From assembly GCA_041906305.1 (NCBI GenBank), contig JAYRJL010000001.1, forward strand, positions 682,001 to 746,000: a stretch of DNA of 64,000 nt. The letters run 5' to 3'. How positions within the stretch are numbered: the first letter of the stretch is position 1; each line of letters opens with the position of its first letter. Of this stretch, positions 1-8,868 are shown piece after piece. The stretch is from SHVZ01 sp041906305 (GTDB lineage Bacteria; Pseudomonadota; Alphaproteobacteria; SHVZ01). Below the pieces are notes generated by a model that was not told the origin of the DNA, did not search any database, and saw only the letters and a program-made list of their open reading frames with translations. The position numbers were made by a program, and so were the translations under genes.

Positions 1-16
1 TGACGGGAACGCTTGG

Positions 17-868
17 TTACTGGGTCTTGGGCGTGCCGTCCAGGTTGAAGCGCTCCACCTTGGCCTTGCCGCGCAGGTCCTTGAGGATGTCCTGGATCAC
101 GTCGCGGGACATCTCCTCCTGGAGCTCGGCCTTCACCTCGTCGAACGAGGGCGGGCCGGAGGTGCGCTTGTCCTCGACGCGGATGACGTGCCAGCCGAAG
201 GACGACTTCACCGGCGCCTGGGTGACCTCGCCCTTCTTCAGGTTGAAAGCCGCCTCGGAGAATTCCGGGACCATCTGCTCGCGGGTGAAGTAGCCGAGGT
301 CGCCGCCATTGGCGGCACCCGGGTCGATCGACCGCTTCTTGGCGACATCGGCGAAGTCGCCGCCCTTCTGGATCTCGACGATCACCGCCTTCGCCTCGGC
401 CTCGGTCTTGAGCAGGATATGGCGGGCATTCACCTCCTCCTGGCCGGGAACGGAGGCGGAATAGGTCTTGTACTTCTCGCGCAGCGCGGCCTCGGTCACC
501 TTGGTCTCGATGGCCTTGGTCAGCAGCGCCTCCTGGAGCACGCGGTCGGCGGCTTCCGCGATCTTCTTCTTCACTGCCGGATCGTCGTCGAGCTTGGAGC
601 CGCGGGCGGCGTTGCCGATCAGGCGCAGGTCGATCACGCGCTCGAGCAGCATCGGGTAGAGCGTTTCGATCGGCATGCCCTGGGCCTGCGCCGGCAGGCC
701 GCGCATGGTCGCCTGGAGCTCGGAGCGCAGGATCGGCTGGCCGTCGATGCGGGCGATCACCGGATCGGCCGAACCGGCGGGCGGCGCGGGGGATGCCGGC
801 GGCGTCTGGGCATGGACGGAGGCGACGGCGAGCGTCGCGAGCGCGAGGCTCAGGAGAAGGCGATGCAT
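17..868 (-). CDS. Periplasmic parvulin-type peptidylprolyl isomerase
   Basis: Likely cis-trans prolyl isomerase/chaperone for exported proteins, related to the SurA/PrsA/PpiC group. The 283-residue product starts with a clear Sec signal peptide (hydrophobic residues 3-20, cleavage after VHA). A helical SurA-like N-terminal part follows, then a rotamase domain at about residues 145-240 containing ARHILLK, GGDLGYF and the terminal GWHVIRVEDKR block typical of parvulins. It lies near the secA gene, which fits a role in folding secreted proteins, although the two genes are on opposite strands. The next gene downstream lies outside the window. Family assignment is firm; the client range is inference. 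Confidence 0.9.
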   Translation of the reverse strand: MHRLLLSLALATLAVASVHAQTPPASPAPPAGSADPVIARIDGQPILRSELQATMRGLPAQAQGMPIETLYPMLLERVIDLRLIGNAARGSKLDDDPAVKKKIAEAADRVLQEALLTKAIETKVTEAALREKYKTYSASVPGQEEVNARHILLKTEAEAKAVIVEIQKGGDFADVAKKRSIDPGAANGGDLGYFTREQMVPEFSEAAFNLKKGEVTQAPVKSSFGWHVIRVEDKRTSGPPSFDEVKAELQEEMSRDVIQDILKDLRGKAKVERFNLDGTPKTQ

Positions 869-983
869 GTCGGAAATCCTTGGATCAGGCGCGGACCAGA
901 TCGCCCGCTGCTCTATTCAAGGACCATCATGCCTTTCCCGCTCCGGCCGCGGCAAGCGCAACCGCCGAGGATCACGGCAATGT

Positions 984-1712
984 TCAGATCGCGACGTCGA
1001 CCGGTCCCGACGGTACCGGGGTGCTCGGCGCCGACGCCTTGAGCGGGGCCGCGACCGTGAAGGTCACGCCCGACGCACCGCGATCGACATAGGCCGGGGT
1101 CGCCCCTGGTCCCTGGTAGGTGAAGCCTACGGTACGGAGCCCGATCTCGGCCTCGGCATTGCCGATGCTGGCGCCGCTGTCCTCGTGCCGGGCACCGGGA
1201 ATGTCGACGTCGATCCCGATCTCGGCCTTGCCGACCGAAACCTCGTCCTTGCCGGAACCGTGGCGGAAGCCGACATGGACGTCCTCGAGCTTGACCGAAA
1301 GGCGGCCGGACTCGAACTGCGCCTGGGTCGCCTGGCGGTCGATCGCCAGTTGCGCGCGGGCGGCCTCGGCAGCACGCCGGGCCATGTCCTCGGCCTGAGC
1401 CTGCGGCACACCGACGCTCTTGAGAAATCCGGCGATCGCCTGGGTGGCGTGGCCGAGAGCGCGGGCGACGGGCTCCCATCGCGCCATGCGCTGGGACAGC
1501 GCCTGGCCGGGCTCGGACGACCCCGGGCCGACGTTCGGTCCGATCGTGACGACGCTGTCGGCCTCCTCCGCCTCCTGCCGCTTGTTCAGGCGGTGGTCGG
1601 GAAGGCCGGTGGTGCCCGGGGGCACCGCGGTCACGATCAGGTCGTAAAGGTGGTGTGAGGCAAAGCCGGCGGATCCGCCGGGCTGGGTCGGTTGGCTAAC
1701 TGGTAGCAGCAT
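984..1712 (-). CDS. Hypothetical protein, 242 aa
   Basis: No family recognised. The start at 1712 is chosen because an AGGAGG Shine-Dalgarno lies just upstream; a longer frame extends to 1748 without one. The product has no signal peptide or membrane segment. The N-terminal third is rich in Pro, Gly and Ser. A central Ala/Gln/Arg-rich stretch (about residues 75-130) is likely helical. The C-terminal half alternates Val/Ile/Gly with charged residues, suggesting beta structure. It is transcribed away from secA, so the roughly 250 bp between them holds divergent promoters. Coding is supported by the strong ribosome site and GC3-rich codon use. Confidence 0.65.
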   Translation of the reverse strand: MLLPVSQPTQPGGSAGFASHHLYDLIVTAVPPGTTGLPDHRLNKRQEAEEADSVVTIGPNVGPGSSEPGQALSQRMARWEPVARALGHATQAIAGFLKSVGVPQAQAEDMARRAAEAARAQLAIDRQATQAQFESGRLSVKLEDVHVGFRHGSGKDEVSVGKAEIGIDVDIPGARHEDSGASIGNAEAEIGLRTVGFTYQGPGATPAYVDRGASGVTFTVAAPLKASAPSTPVPSGPVDVAI

Positions 1713-1878
1713 AATCCCCTCCTTCTGAGGTCGGATGCGCTTCCGCACGTCTATGCCAAGCCCAGAACCCGCATTCTGCAGGGAAAGGCCCGGAATCGTC
1801 TAAGCTACGATTAACCTAAAATACGCCGAATCACCCAGGCGTGCAACTCTCCCCGCAACCCCGCTCAGGGAGCCGTCG

Positions 1879-1907
1879 TTGACAGGCCCAGGGGCACCAC
1901 TTATCTG
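1879..1907 (+). promoter_or_regulatory. Candidate sigma70-type promoter for secA
   Basis: TTGACA at 1879-1884 and TATCTG at 1902-1907 are separated by 17 bp, about 50 bp before the secA start. The -35 box is a perfect consensus match and the -10 matches at four of six positions. It is the best promoter match in the 1713-1958 intergenic stretch. The start of transcription is inferred. Confidence 0.6.
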
Positions 1908-1958
1908 TCACGCGCCCCCCAAGGCCCCCTCCCACCGCGCTTTCTCCGAGGATTCTTG

Positions 1959-4649
1959 ATGTTCGGCGCCCTCGCCCGCCGGTTGTTCGGCACAGTCAAC
2001 GACCGGATCGTCAAGCGTATGCGCCCCAGGGTCGAGGCGATCAACGCCCTCGAACCAGCCCTGGAAAAGCTTTCGGATGAGGAGCTCAGGGCCAGGACCG
2101 AGGCCTTCCGGAAGCGCCTGGAGGCGGGCGAGAGCCTGGACGACCTGCTGGTCGAGGCCTTCGCCACGGTCCGGGAAGCGGCCAAGCGCACGCTGGGCCA
2201 GCGCCACTTCGACGTCCAGCTCATGGGCGGCATGGTGCTGCACGACGGCAAGATCTCCGAGATGAAGACCGGCGAAGGCAAGACGCTGGTCTCGACGCTG
2301 CCGGTCTACCTGAACGCGCTCGCCGGCAAGGGCGTCCATGTCGTCACGGTCAACGACTACCTGGCCAAGCGCGACGCCGAGTGGATGGGGCAGATCTACA
2401 AGTTCCTCGGCCTCTCGGTCGGCGTGATCTTCCATGAGCTCGACGACGTCGAGCGCCAGCAGGCCTATCGCTGCGACATCACCTACGGCACCAACTCGGA
2501 GATGGGTTTCGACTATCTCCGCGACAACATGAAGTTCCGCGCCGAGGAGCTGGTCCAGCGCGAGTTCTTCTATGCGATCGTCGACGAGGTGGACTCGATC
2601 CTGATCGACGAGGCGCGCACGCCGCTGATCATCTCGGGCCGGGCCGAGGATTCGAGCGAGCTCTATCGCACCGTCGATGCGCTGATGTCGAACCTGGTGA
2701 AGAGCGACTACGACCTCGACGAGAAGCAGCGCACGGTCAACCTGACCGAAGAGGGCGTCGAGAAGATGGAGGGCCTCCTCAAGGAGGCCGCCGTCATCAC
2801 CCAGGGCGACCTCTACGACGTGCACAACGTCCACGTCGTCCATCACCTGAACCAGGCGCTGCGCGCGCACACGCTGTTCCACCGCGACAAGGACTACCTG
2901 ATCAAGGACCGCAAGGTGGTCCTGGTCGACGAGTTCACCGGGCGCATGATGGAAGGGCGCCGTCTCTCCGAAGGCCTGCATCAGGCGATCGAGGCCAAGG
3001 AGAAGCTCGAGATCCAGCCCGAGAACCAGACGCTGGCCTCGATCACCTACCAGAACTATTTCCGCATGTATCCGAAGCTCGCGGGCATGACCGGCACGGC
3101 GATGACCGAGTCGGGCGAGTTCAGCGAGATCTACAAGCTCGAGGTCGTCGAGATCCCGACCAACCGCTCGATGGTCCGTAAGGACGCCGACGACGAGGTC
3201 TACCGCACCGCGCGCGAGAAGTACGACGCGATCCTGACGCTGATGGAGGAATGCCAGAAGCGCCAGCAGCCGATGCTCGTCGGTACCGTCTCGATCGAGA
3301 AGTCGGAGATGCTCTCCGATCTCCTGAAGAAGCGGAAGATCCCGCATGCGGTGCTGAACGCCCGCTTCCACGAGCAGGAAGCGCACATCATCGCGCAGGC
3401 GGGCCGACCCGGCGCGATCACCATCGCCACCAACATGGCCGGCCGCGGCACCGACATCCAGCTCGGCGGCAACGCCGACATGCTCGTGCGCCAGGAACTC
3501 GGCGGCATCGAGGACGAGGCCGAACGGGCGGCGAAGGAAAAGGAGATCCGCGCCGAGGTGGCGCGTCTCAAGCAGATCGCGACCGAGGCCGGCGGCCTCT
3601 ACGTCGTGGGCACCGAGCGGCACGAGAGCCGCCGCATCGACAACCAGCTCCGTGGCCGCTCAGGCCGGCAGGGCGACCCCGGTGCGTCCAAGTTCTTTCT
3701 GTCGCTCGAAGACGACCTGATGCGGATCTTCGGCTCCGACCGTATAGACGGCATGCTGCAGAAGCTCGGCCTCAAGGAGGGCGAGGCGATCGTCCACGCC
3801 TGGATCAACAAGGCGCTGGAGAAGGCGCAGCAGAAGGTCGAGGCGCGGAACTTCGAGATCCGCAAGCAGCTGCTGCGTTTCGACGACGTCATGAACAACC
3901 AGCGCAAGGTCATCTACGAGCAGCGCCGCGAGATCATGTTCGCCGACGACGTCGCCGAGACCATCGAGATGATGCGCGAGCAGATCATCGCCGAGATGGT
4001 GGCGCGCCATATCCCGACCGACGCCTATGCGGAGCAGTGGAACGTCAAGGCGCTGCACGAGGACGTCGGCCGGGTCTTCAACCTCGATCTGCCGATCGCC
4101 GAATGGGCGGCCGAGGAAGGCATCGCCGACGACGAGATCCGCGCGCGGATCGAGGACGCGGCCCGGCGCAAGATGGCGGAGAAGGCGGCCAACTACGGGC
4201 CGGAGGTCATGCGCTCGGTCGAGCGCAGCGTGCTGCTGCAGATCCTCGACTTCTCGTGGAAGGAGCACCTGTACACGCTCGACCATCTCCGTCAGGGAAT
4301 CTCGCTTCGCGCCTATGCCCAGCGAGATCCGCTGAACGAGTACAAGTCGGAAGCCTTCGTGCTGTTCGAGGAGATGCTCTCGAAGCTGCGCGAGACGGTG
4401 ATCAAGACCCTGGCGCATGTCGCGATCCGCGCCGAGGAGCCTGCCGACTACGAGCTGCCGAGCCGAGCGCTCCGCCGCCGCAGCGTGCTGGTCGGGCCGG
4501 ACGGCGAGGCGGTCCAGGGAGGCGATCCCGGCGCGGCCGCGATCGACCCGAACGATCCGGCCACCTGGGGCAAGGTCTCGCGCAACGCCCTCTGCCCCTG
4601 CGGTTCCGGCAAGAAGTTCAAGCAGTGTCACGGCCGTCTCTCCGCCTGA
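1959..4649 (+). CDS. secA: Preprotein translocase ATPase SecA
   Basis: Motor ATPase that drives unfolded preproteins through SecYEG at the inner membrane. The 896-residue product matches the usual length (about 900). Visible landmarks are the Walker A MKTGEGKT near residue 105, the DEVD Walker B near residue 210, the TYGTNSEMGFDYLRDN block, the helicase motif TNMAGRGTDI, the RGRSGRQGDPG motif, and a C-terminal zinc site CPCGSGKKFKQCHG that in this family binds SecB and lipid. The ATG at 1959 is preferred over a TTG one codon upstream. It is apparently monocistronic: the next gene is convergent. Confidence 0.98.
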   Translation: MFGALARRLFGTVNDRIVKRMRPRVEAINALEPALEKLSDEELRARTEAFRKRLEAGESLDDLLVEAFATVREAAKRTLGQRHFDVQLMGGMVLHDGKISEMKTGEGKTLVSTLPVYLNALAGKGVHVVTVNDYLAKRDAEWMGQIYKFLGLSVGVIFHELDDVERQQAYRCDITYGTNSEMGFDYLRDNMKFRAEELVQREFFYAIVDEVDSILIDEARTPLIISGRAEDSSELYRTVDALMSNLVKSDYDLDEKQRTVNLTEEGVEKMEGLLKEAAVITQGDLYDVHNVHVVHHLNQALRAHTLFHRDKDYLIKDRKVVLVDEFTGRMMEGRRLSEGLHQAIEAKEKLEIQPENQTLASITYQNYFRMYPKLAGMTGTAMTESGEFSEIYKLEVVEIPTNRSMVRKDADDEVYRTAREKYDAILTLMEECQKRQQPMLVGTVSIEKSEMLSDLLKKRKIPHAVLNARFHEQEAHIIAQAGRPGAITIATNMAGRGTDIQLGGNADMLVRQELGGIEDEAERAAKEKEIRAEVARLKQIATEAGGLYVVGTERHESRRIDNQLRGRSGRQGDPGASKFFLSLEDDLMRIFGSDRIDGMLQKLGLKEGEAIVHAWINKALEKAQQKVEARNFEIRKQLLRFDDVMNNQRKVIYEQRREIMFADDVAETIEMMREQIIAEMVARHIPTDAYAEQWNVKALHEDVGRVFNLDLPIAEWAAEEGIADDEIRARIEDAARRKMAEKAANYGPEVMRSVERSVLLQILDFSWKEHLYTLDHLRQGISLRAYAQRDPLNEYKSEAFVLFEEMLSKLRETVIKTLAHVAIRAEEPADYELPSRALRRRSVLVGPDGEAVQGGDPGAAAIDPNDPATWGKVSRNALCPCGSGKKFKQCHGRLSA

Positions 4650-4659
4650 CGGCGGAGAG
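4638..4659 (+). terminator. Perfect hairpin enclosing the secA stop codon
   Basis: CTCTCCGCC (4638-4646) and GGCGGAGAG (4651-4659) form a 9-bp perfect stem whose four-base loop TGAC contains the secA stop codon. No U-tract follows, so it is not a canonical intrinsic terminator. It may stabilise the 3' end or act together with the convergent neighbour that ends at 4678. Confidence 0.45.
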
Positions 4660-4677
4660 CGGGCGGACGCCGGTGAC

Positions 4678-5838
4678 CTAGGCGATCGTCGAGTCGCGGT
4701 CGCGGTGGCGGTTCACCGCGAGGTCGAGCCTCGACAGCAGCTGGTTGGTCTGGTCGAAGGAAAGCCGCCGGCTCTGGCGCGCGAGGACGGTCGAGCGGAA
4801 GCACGTGCAGATGTGCGCGATCGCGGTCGTGCAGTATCCGAGCAGCCAGTAGATCTTGCTGGCGCTCAGTAGGAACTCGCGGAACGGCTTCGGGTTGGCG
4901 CGGTCCAGGAACTCCGAATAGCAGCTCTCGTACTCGCGGAAGATCTGGCCGAGCTCGCGCACCATGTCCTTCATCCGCTTGATCACCGAGTGCTTGTACA
5001 TCCGCTGCTGCTCGGCATAGGCGCGGTTCTGCTGCAGGTCGACCGGGACCGACATCTCCGATCCCATCCATGAGAACACCATCGCCAGACGCTCGCGGTA
5101 GCGCTGGAAGGCGTACTGGTAGTAGGTGACGCCTTTCCAGGCGCCGAAGACGCTGGCGGCGTCGCCCGTCGAGATGCCGAAGGCCGAGACGAACAGCGAC
5201 GCCTCGGGCAGCGACGGATCCCAGATCGCCTCGAGAAATCCCTTCGACTTGTTGATCAGGTCGAGGCGCGAGCGGACGCCGAGCGCGGTGCCGACGATCG
5301 GCAGGATCTTGTCCTGGATCAGGTCGCGGATCTCGCGCTCTTCCTTCGGCGTGATCTCGAAGTAGCGCGGGCTGACCTTGATGCCGGCGAGGCTGAAGGA
5401 CTCCTTCAAGAGGAACGGGTCCAGCGACGGCAGCTCGTCGATCATGTTCAGGATGTCGACGTCGGTCGCGAACTGCTTGGTGTTCTCGACGTCGACGCCC
5501 ATCAGGTCGCGCAGCAGGTTGGCGTAGTTCGCCTGGCGCAGATAGATCGCGTAGCCGCCGCGCACCGGATCCTTGACGTCATAGGGGACGAACAGCCCGG
5601 TCTCGATCGGACGCGGCTGCTTCTTCGACTGGATGGAATCGAGGTCCTGGGGCTCTTCCTTGGTCTCGCCGAAACGGGGGAATTTGAATATGAAGGCGTT
5701 GTTCAGCCCCTCTGTGAGGAACATCCGCTCCTCGTCGAGAACCTTCCTTCGGATGCCCGGCAGATTGAGCGAGACTCCCGTGCCTCCATTGAGAATCTGA
5801 TCGAGCACCGGCGATAGCGGCTGCCGATTGGAAGTCAT
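4678..5838 (-). CDS. Hypothetical cytoplasmic protein, 386 aa
   Basis: No family recognised. The product has no signal peptide and no convincing membrane helix. It is charged and mostly helical, with many aromatic residues in the second half (a Trp/Tyr/Phe-rich segment around residues 225-260) and a Cys cluster near residue 340. Start ATG 5838 is the first in frame. It is convergent with secA, with 28 bp between the two stop codons. The length, absence of internal stops and regular GC3 use make it a real gene. A function should not be assigned from context alone. Confidence 0.8.
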   Translation of the reverse strand: MTSNRQPLSPVLDQILNGGTGVSLNLPGIRRKVLDEERMFLTEGLNNAFIFKFPRFGETKEEPQDLDSIQSKKQPRPIETGLFVPYDVKDPVRGGYAIYLRQANYANLLRDLMGVDVENTKQFATDVDILNMIDELPSLDPFLLKESFSLAGIKVSPRYFEITPKEEREIRDLIQDKILPIVGTALGVRSRLDLINKSKGFLEAIWDPSLPEASLFVSAFGISTGDAASVFGAWKGVTYYQYAFQRYRERLAMVFSWMGSEMSVPVDLQQNRAYAEQQRMYKHSVIKRMKDMVRELGQIFREYESCYSEFLDRANPKPFREFLLSASKIYWLLGYCTTAIAHICTCFRSTVLARQSRRLSFDQTNQLLSRLDLAVNRHRDRDSTIA

Positions 5839-5927
5839 TCAAATAAACCTAGAAAACCGCCCATTCCCCCACAACCTAACCGTGGCCCGGTGCGAATGGC
5901 GCAGTCTCTTGGACCGTGCCAGCGGCG

Positions 5928-7049
5928 TCAATCATTCTGAGGCCGCACCCGGTCGAATAGGGCGGACAGGGCGATCGCCGTCGCCATCCCGAGGTACAGG
6001 CCCAGGGGGGAGACGTTAACGAAGAGGAATCCGGCCAGAAGCGGGCCGACCGCCGAGCCGATGTCGCCCCAGGTCGCCAGGGTGGAAAAGCTGCGCATCG
6101 CGTCGTCGGGGTGGCGTTGCGCGGCGACCGCCAGGATCAGAACCTGCAGCACCGCCCGCGACATCGCGACGGCGGCCATGCTGAGAAGCAGCAGGAGCGG
6201 CCAGCGTTCGGCCGATACCGCGACCAGGGCGAGGCCGACGACCATGATCGCCTGCATGAGGGTCATCAGCCGCTGGGCACCGAAGCGCTCGCCGAGGGCG
6301 CCGCCGACCGGCGACAACACCACTTGGACCAATCCCTTGAGCGCCAGCACCAAGCCGGCCGACAGCACCGCGGACTCGACCGACACCAGATCCTTGAGCA
6401 GCAGCGTGATGGTGATCGTGAAGATGCCGTCGACCGACAGCGTCATGACGAAATACATGACGTCGAGGCGACTGGGCTTCGGGAACAGCGCGCGGGACTG
6501 GCGCGGGGCGCGACGCTCGACCGGCGGCAGCATCGCCGCCAGGGGAACGGCGAGCAGGGTCACGGCGCCCAGCAGGACGAAGATGCCCTGGGGGCCGATG
6601 AATGGGACAAGGGCGGCGCCGCCCGCCATCGCCAATGTCGGCCCCGATTGGCGGATGGCGCTGGCAAGGCCGACGCTCCGGACCGGCGCTTCCTTGACCG
6701 ACGCGGCATAGACCAGCGAGGTGAGGTTGAGGGCGGCGAAGGCAAGGCCCCAGCCGAGACGTCCGGCGAGAAGCTGGGCGAAGCCGGAGCCGAAGCCATA
6801 GGTGAAGGTGGTTGCCGCCGCGGCGGAGGCCGCCAGAAGGCTGAGCCGCCGGGTGCCGAGCCGCTCGCCGATCGCGACCACGGCGCCGTAGCCGAAGATG
6901 CGGATGATCCGGTTGGCCGAGAGCAGGACGCCGACCAGCGCGAGATCGACGCCGAAGTCGGCGGCGTGGGCCGGCAGCACGACGTAGAGCAGGGCATCCC
7001 CGGTCAACGCGATCGCGAGGATCGTCGCCGAGAGAACCGTCTCCCGCAC
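5928..7049 (-). CDS. MFS family transporter
   Basis: Major facilitator superfamily carrier in the inner membrane, probably a proton-coupled exporter; the substrate cannot be read from sequence. The 373 residues contain about twelve hydrophobic segments. The loop after TM2 has a degenerate motif A (GERLGTRRL), and a matching GERFGAQRL lies in the second half, reflecting the internal duplication of the fold. The start is GTG at 7049, three bases after the stop codon of the lipoprotein gene at 7053, so the two are probably co-transcribed. Confidence 0.85.
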   Translation of the reverse strand: MRETVLSATILAIALTGDALLYVVLPAHAADFGVDLALVGVLLSANRIIRIFGYGAVVAIGERLGTRRLSLLAASAAAATTFTYGFGSGFAQLLAGRLGWGLAFAALNLTSLVYAASVKEAPVRSVGLASAIRQSGPTLAMAGGAALVPFIGPQGIFVLLGAVTLLAVPLAAMLPPVERRAPRQSRALFPKPSRLDVMYFVMTLSVDGIFTITITLLLKDLVSVESAVLSAGLVLALKGLVQVVLSPVGGALGERFGAQRLMTLMQAIMVVGLALVAVSAERWPLLLLLSMAAVAMSRAVLQVLILAVAAQRHPDDAMRSFSTLATWGDIGSAVGPLLAGFLFVNVSPLGLYLGMATAIALSALFDRVRPQND

Positions 7050-7052
7050 GCC

Positions 7053-7907
7053 TCAGCTCGCCTTTTCTTTCCGCACCTGGTCGATGACCTCGGTGATGCC
7101 GTCGATCGCGGCGCCCGCGATCTGGCGGGCGACCTCTCCCCACGGGCCGTCGAGGAGGCCGGCGGCGACCACGTTCTCCTGCTCGATCTGTGCGAGCTCG
7201 GCGCCGTCGCTGCCGAGGACCGCCCAGAGGATGTTGACGCGCTGCCGCCCGGCGCCGGCTGGCTGGATGCGGATCGCACCGGAGACGACGAGCGAGTCCT
7301 CGGCGAGGTCGGACAGCACGCGATAGCCGGCACGTTTCAGCGATCGTTCGAGCGCCGCCTTGAGAGAGACGGCGCCGTCTCCCGGAGCTCCGTCGACCGC
7401 CCAGACGACGAGGGATGGCCCGCGCTGGGCCACCGGCCGGCCGCCTTCGATCAGGTCGATGAGTTCCGGCGCGGCGAGAGCCGCCACGGCGCGCATCGTC
7501 TCGGGCGCGGCGCTCGCCCAGCCCTCGCTCGGGACCCGCCAGCTTGCGGGAGCGCCGCCCACCAAGGCGCCGTTGGTGCGCGTCAGGCTCCAGCTGAGAG
7601 ACAGCTCGTCGCGGCCGCCATCCGCGCTGCCGACGACCTGGGCCCGCCCGCTCAGGCGCAGGTTGCTACTGCCACCGGTCCGCGTGGTCGCGGCGACGTC
7701 CAGGCGCCGGAGCTCATCGGCGACCGCTTCGGCGAAGGCGGACGGATCGGGCGCACCCTCGACCGGCATCACCACGACCCCGCCGCGGTTGGCGAGCGTC
7801 AACAGATCGTTGGCTTCCTTGGCCTGGTCCTCGAACGGCCGGGGCAGAGGCTGACAAGCCGCGATGCCCAGGAGCGCCAGGAGCGCGAGCAGGGCTCTAG
7901 AGGGCAC
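7053..7907 (-). CDS. Putative lipoprotein, 284 aa
   Basis: A lipobox GIAAC places the lipidated Cys at residue 18 after a short, strongly hydrophobic signal, so this is a membrane-anchored periplasmic lipoprotein. The rest contains two similar-looking halves with short beta-alpha patterns (PVEGAPDPSAFAEAVADEL early, GDGAVSLKAALERSL later). This hints at duplicated domains of the kind seen in LPS or pilus-assembly lipoproteins, but no family is recognised. The start is GTG at 7907. It heads a probable two-gene unit with the MFS gene. Confidence 0.75.
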   Translation of the reverse strand: MPSRALLALLALLGIAACQPLPRPFEDQAKEANDLLTLANRGGVVVMPVEGAPDPSAFAEAVADELRRLDVAATTRTGGSSNLRLSGRAQVVGSADGGRDELSLSWSLTRTNGALVGGAPASWRVPSEGWASAAPETMRAVAALAAPELIDLIEGGRPVAQRGPSLVVWAVDGAPGDGAVSLKAALERSLKRAGYRVLSDLAEDSLVVSGAIRIQPAGAGRQRVNILWAVLGSDGAELAQIEQENVVAAGLLDGPWGEVARQIAGAAIDGITEVIDQVRKEKAS

Positions 7908-7962
7908 AGCTCACCAGCAGGCCGAGAAGGCAGAGGCCGATGAAGATGATGAGATGCGGCAC
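7897..7962 (-). CDS. Possible 21-residue membrane micropeptide
   Basis: GTG at 7962 opens a 21-codon frame ending with TAG at 7897-7899, overlapping the lipoprotein start by 11 bases. The peptide is almost entirely hydrophobic (Ile, Leu, Phe, with a terminal VSCAL). It could be a small membrane protein or a leader whose translation delivers ribosomes to the lipoprotein gene. There is no clear Shine-Dalgarno, so this is a weak call. Confidence 0.2.
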   Translation of the reverse strand: MPHLIIFIGLCLLGLLVSCAL

Positions 7963-8053
7963 GGCATTCGAGAAACAGGAATGGGATGGGCTTGTTTGGC
8001 GCGAAAGCCGCCCGAGGGCAAGTCCCAGGCGAGACCGACGCGCCCGCCGCGGC

Positions 8054-8812
8054 CTATGTCCGTCGCCGCGAAAGGGCGAGCGTCGTGCCGTTCACGACCA
8101 TGGAGGTGAAGGTCGCCAAGGCGTAGGCCTCGATCAGGCCGTAGCGCTCGAGGCCCAGCACGACCACCAGGAAGAAAGCCGAGAAGGAGAAGCTGCCGAG
8201 GATCACGCCGCGAAGAAGCTCGGCGGCAGCGTCGCCGCCGTCGTGGCGATGGGTGAAGACCGCGAGCACCGAGGCGAAGATCGGGATCGGCGAGATCAGG
8301 CCGGAAAGCTCCGGGCCCAGCAGGCCGGCGAATTCGGTGAGGCCGACGACGAGGCCGACCGCGACCGTCATGCGCGCCGGAATGTCCCACCAGGGCGGAT
8401 CGCCCGAGGGAGCATCGAGCGGCTTCCTCGGGATTGCGGCAAGCGAGCCCATCGTCGTCGCCAGCAGAAGGGCGAGGGTCATGGGCAGCGAGGGGGCGAG
8501 CGCCAGCAGCGTCGCGGTCACGAGGAGCAGGGTGACAGTGGCGGCCGTCAACGACAGGGCGATACCACGGCGCGGAGCCAGCGTGGCGTAGGCGAGGCAG
8601 AAGGCGGTCATCGCGATCACCCCGACCAGCGTCGCCTCCGCCGCGGTCCGTGCGAAGGCCGGGCTCTGCTCGACGGCAAGGAAGATGGAGACCGGACCGG
8701 AAGTCAGCGGGAAGCCTGCGATCCACCCGGCGACCAGCACGCCCCAGCGGCGCGCTGCCAGGCTCGCGATGAGGATCAGCGTCGGCGAGAGGGCGAGCTT
8801 GAGCAGGAGCAT
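8054..8812 (-). CDS. Integral membrane protein, 252 aa
   Basis: Polytopic inner-membrane protein with about eight hydrophobic segments across 252 residues. A Gly/Pro/Ser-rich first loop (WIAGFPLTSGPVS) and a hydrophilic stretch near residues 130-145 separate two halves of about four helices. The arrangement resembles small transporters or permease-like proteins of unknown substrate. No named family is recognised. It stands alone between the lipoprotein gene and a VOC gene, all on the same strand. Confidence 0.75.
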   Translation of the reverse strand: MLLLKLALSPTLILIASLAARRWGVLVAGWIAGFPLTSGPVSIFLAVEQSPAFARTAAEATLVGVIAMTAFCLAYATLAPRRGIALSLTAATVTLLLVTATLLALAPSLPMTLALLLATTMGSLAAIPRKPLDAPSGDPPWWDIPARMTVAVGLVVGLTEFAGLLGPELSGLISPIPIFASVLAVFTHRHDGGDAAAELLRGVILGSFSFSAFFLVVVLGLERYGLIEAYALATFTSMVVNGTTLALSRRRT

Positions 8813-8868
8813 GCGCGACGGAGACCATAATCCCCGCCGCGCCCAACGTCAGCCGTCGTATGGGTCCG

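Noticed and set aside
1908..3623. 571-codon minus-strand frame opposite secA
   Set aside because: It mirrors the secA coding strand; the translation is a low-complexity Leu/Asp/His/Arg mix without motifs, as expected for antisense of a GC-rich gene.
6111..7943. 610-codon plus-strand frame
   Set aside because: Opposite the MFS and lipoprotein genes, which have clear membrane and signal features; composition is typical of antisense.
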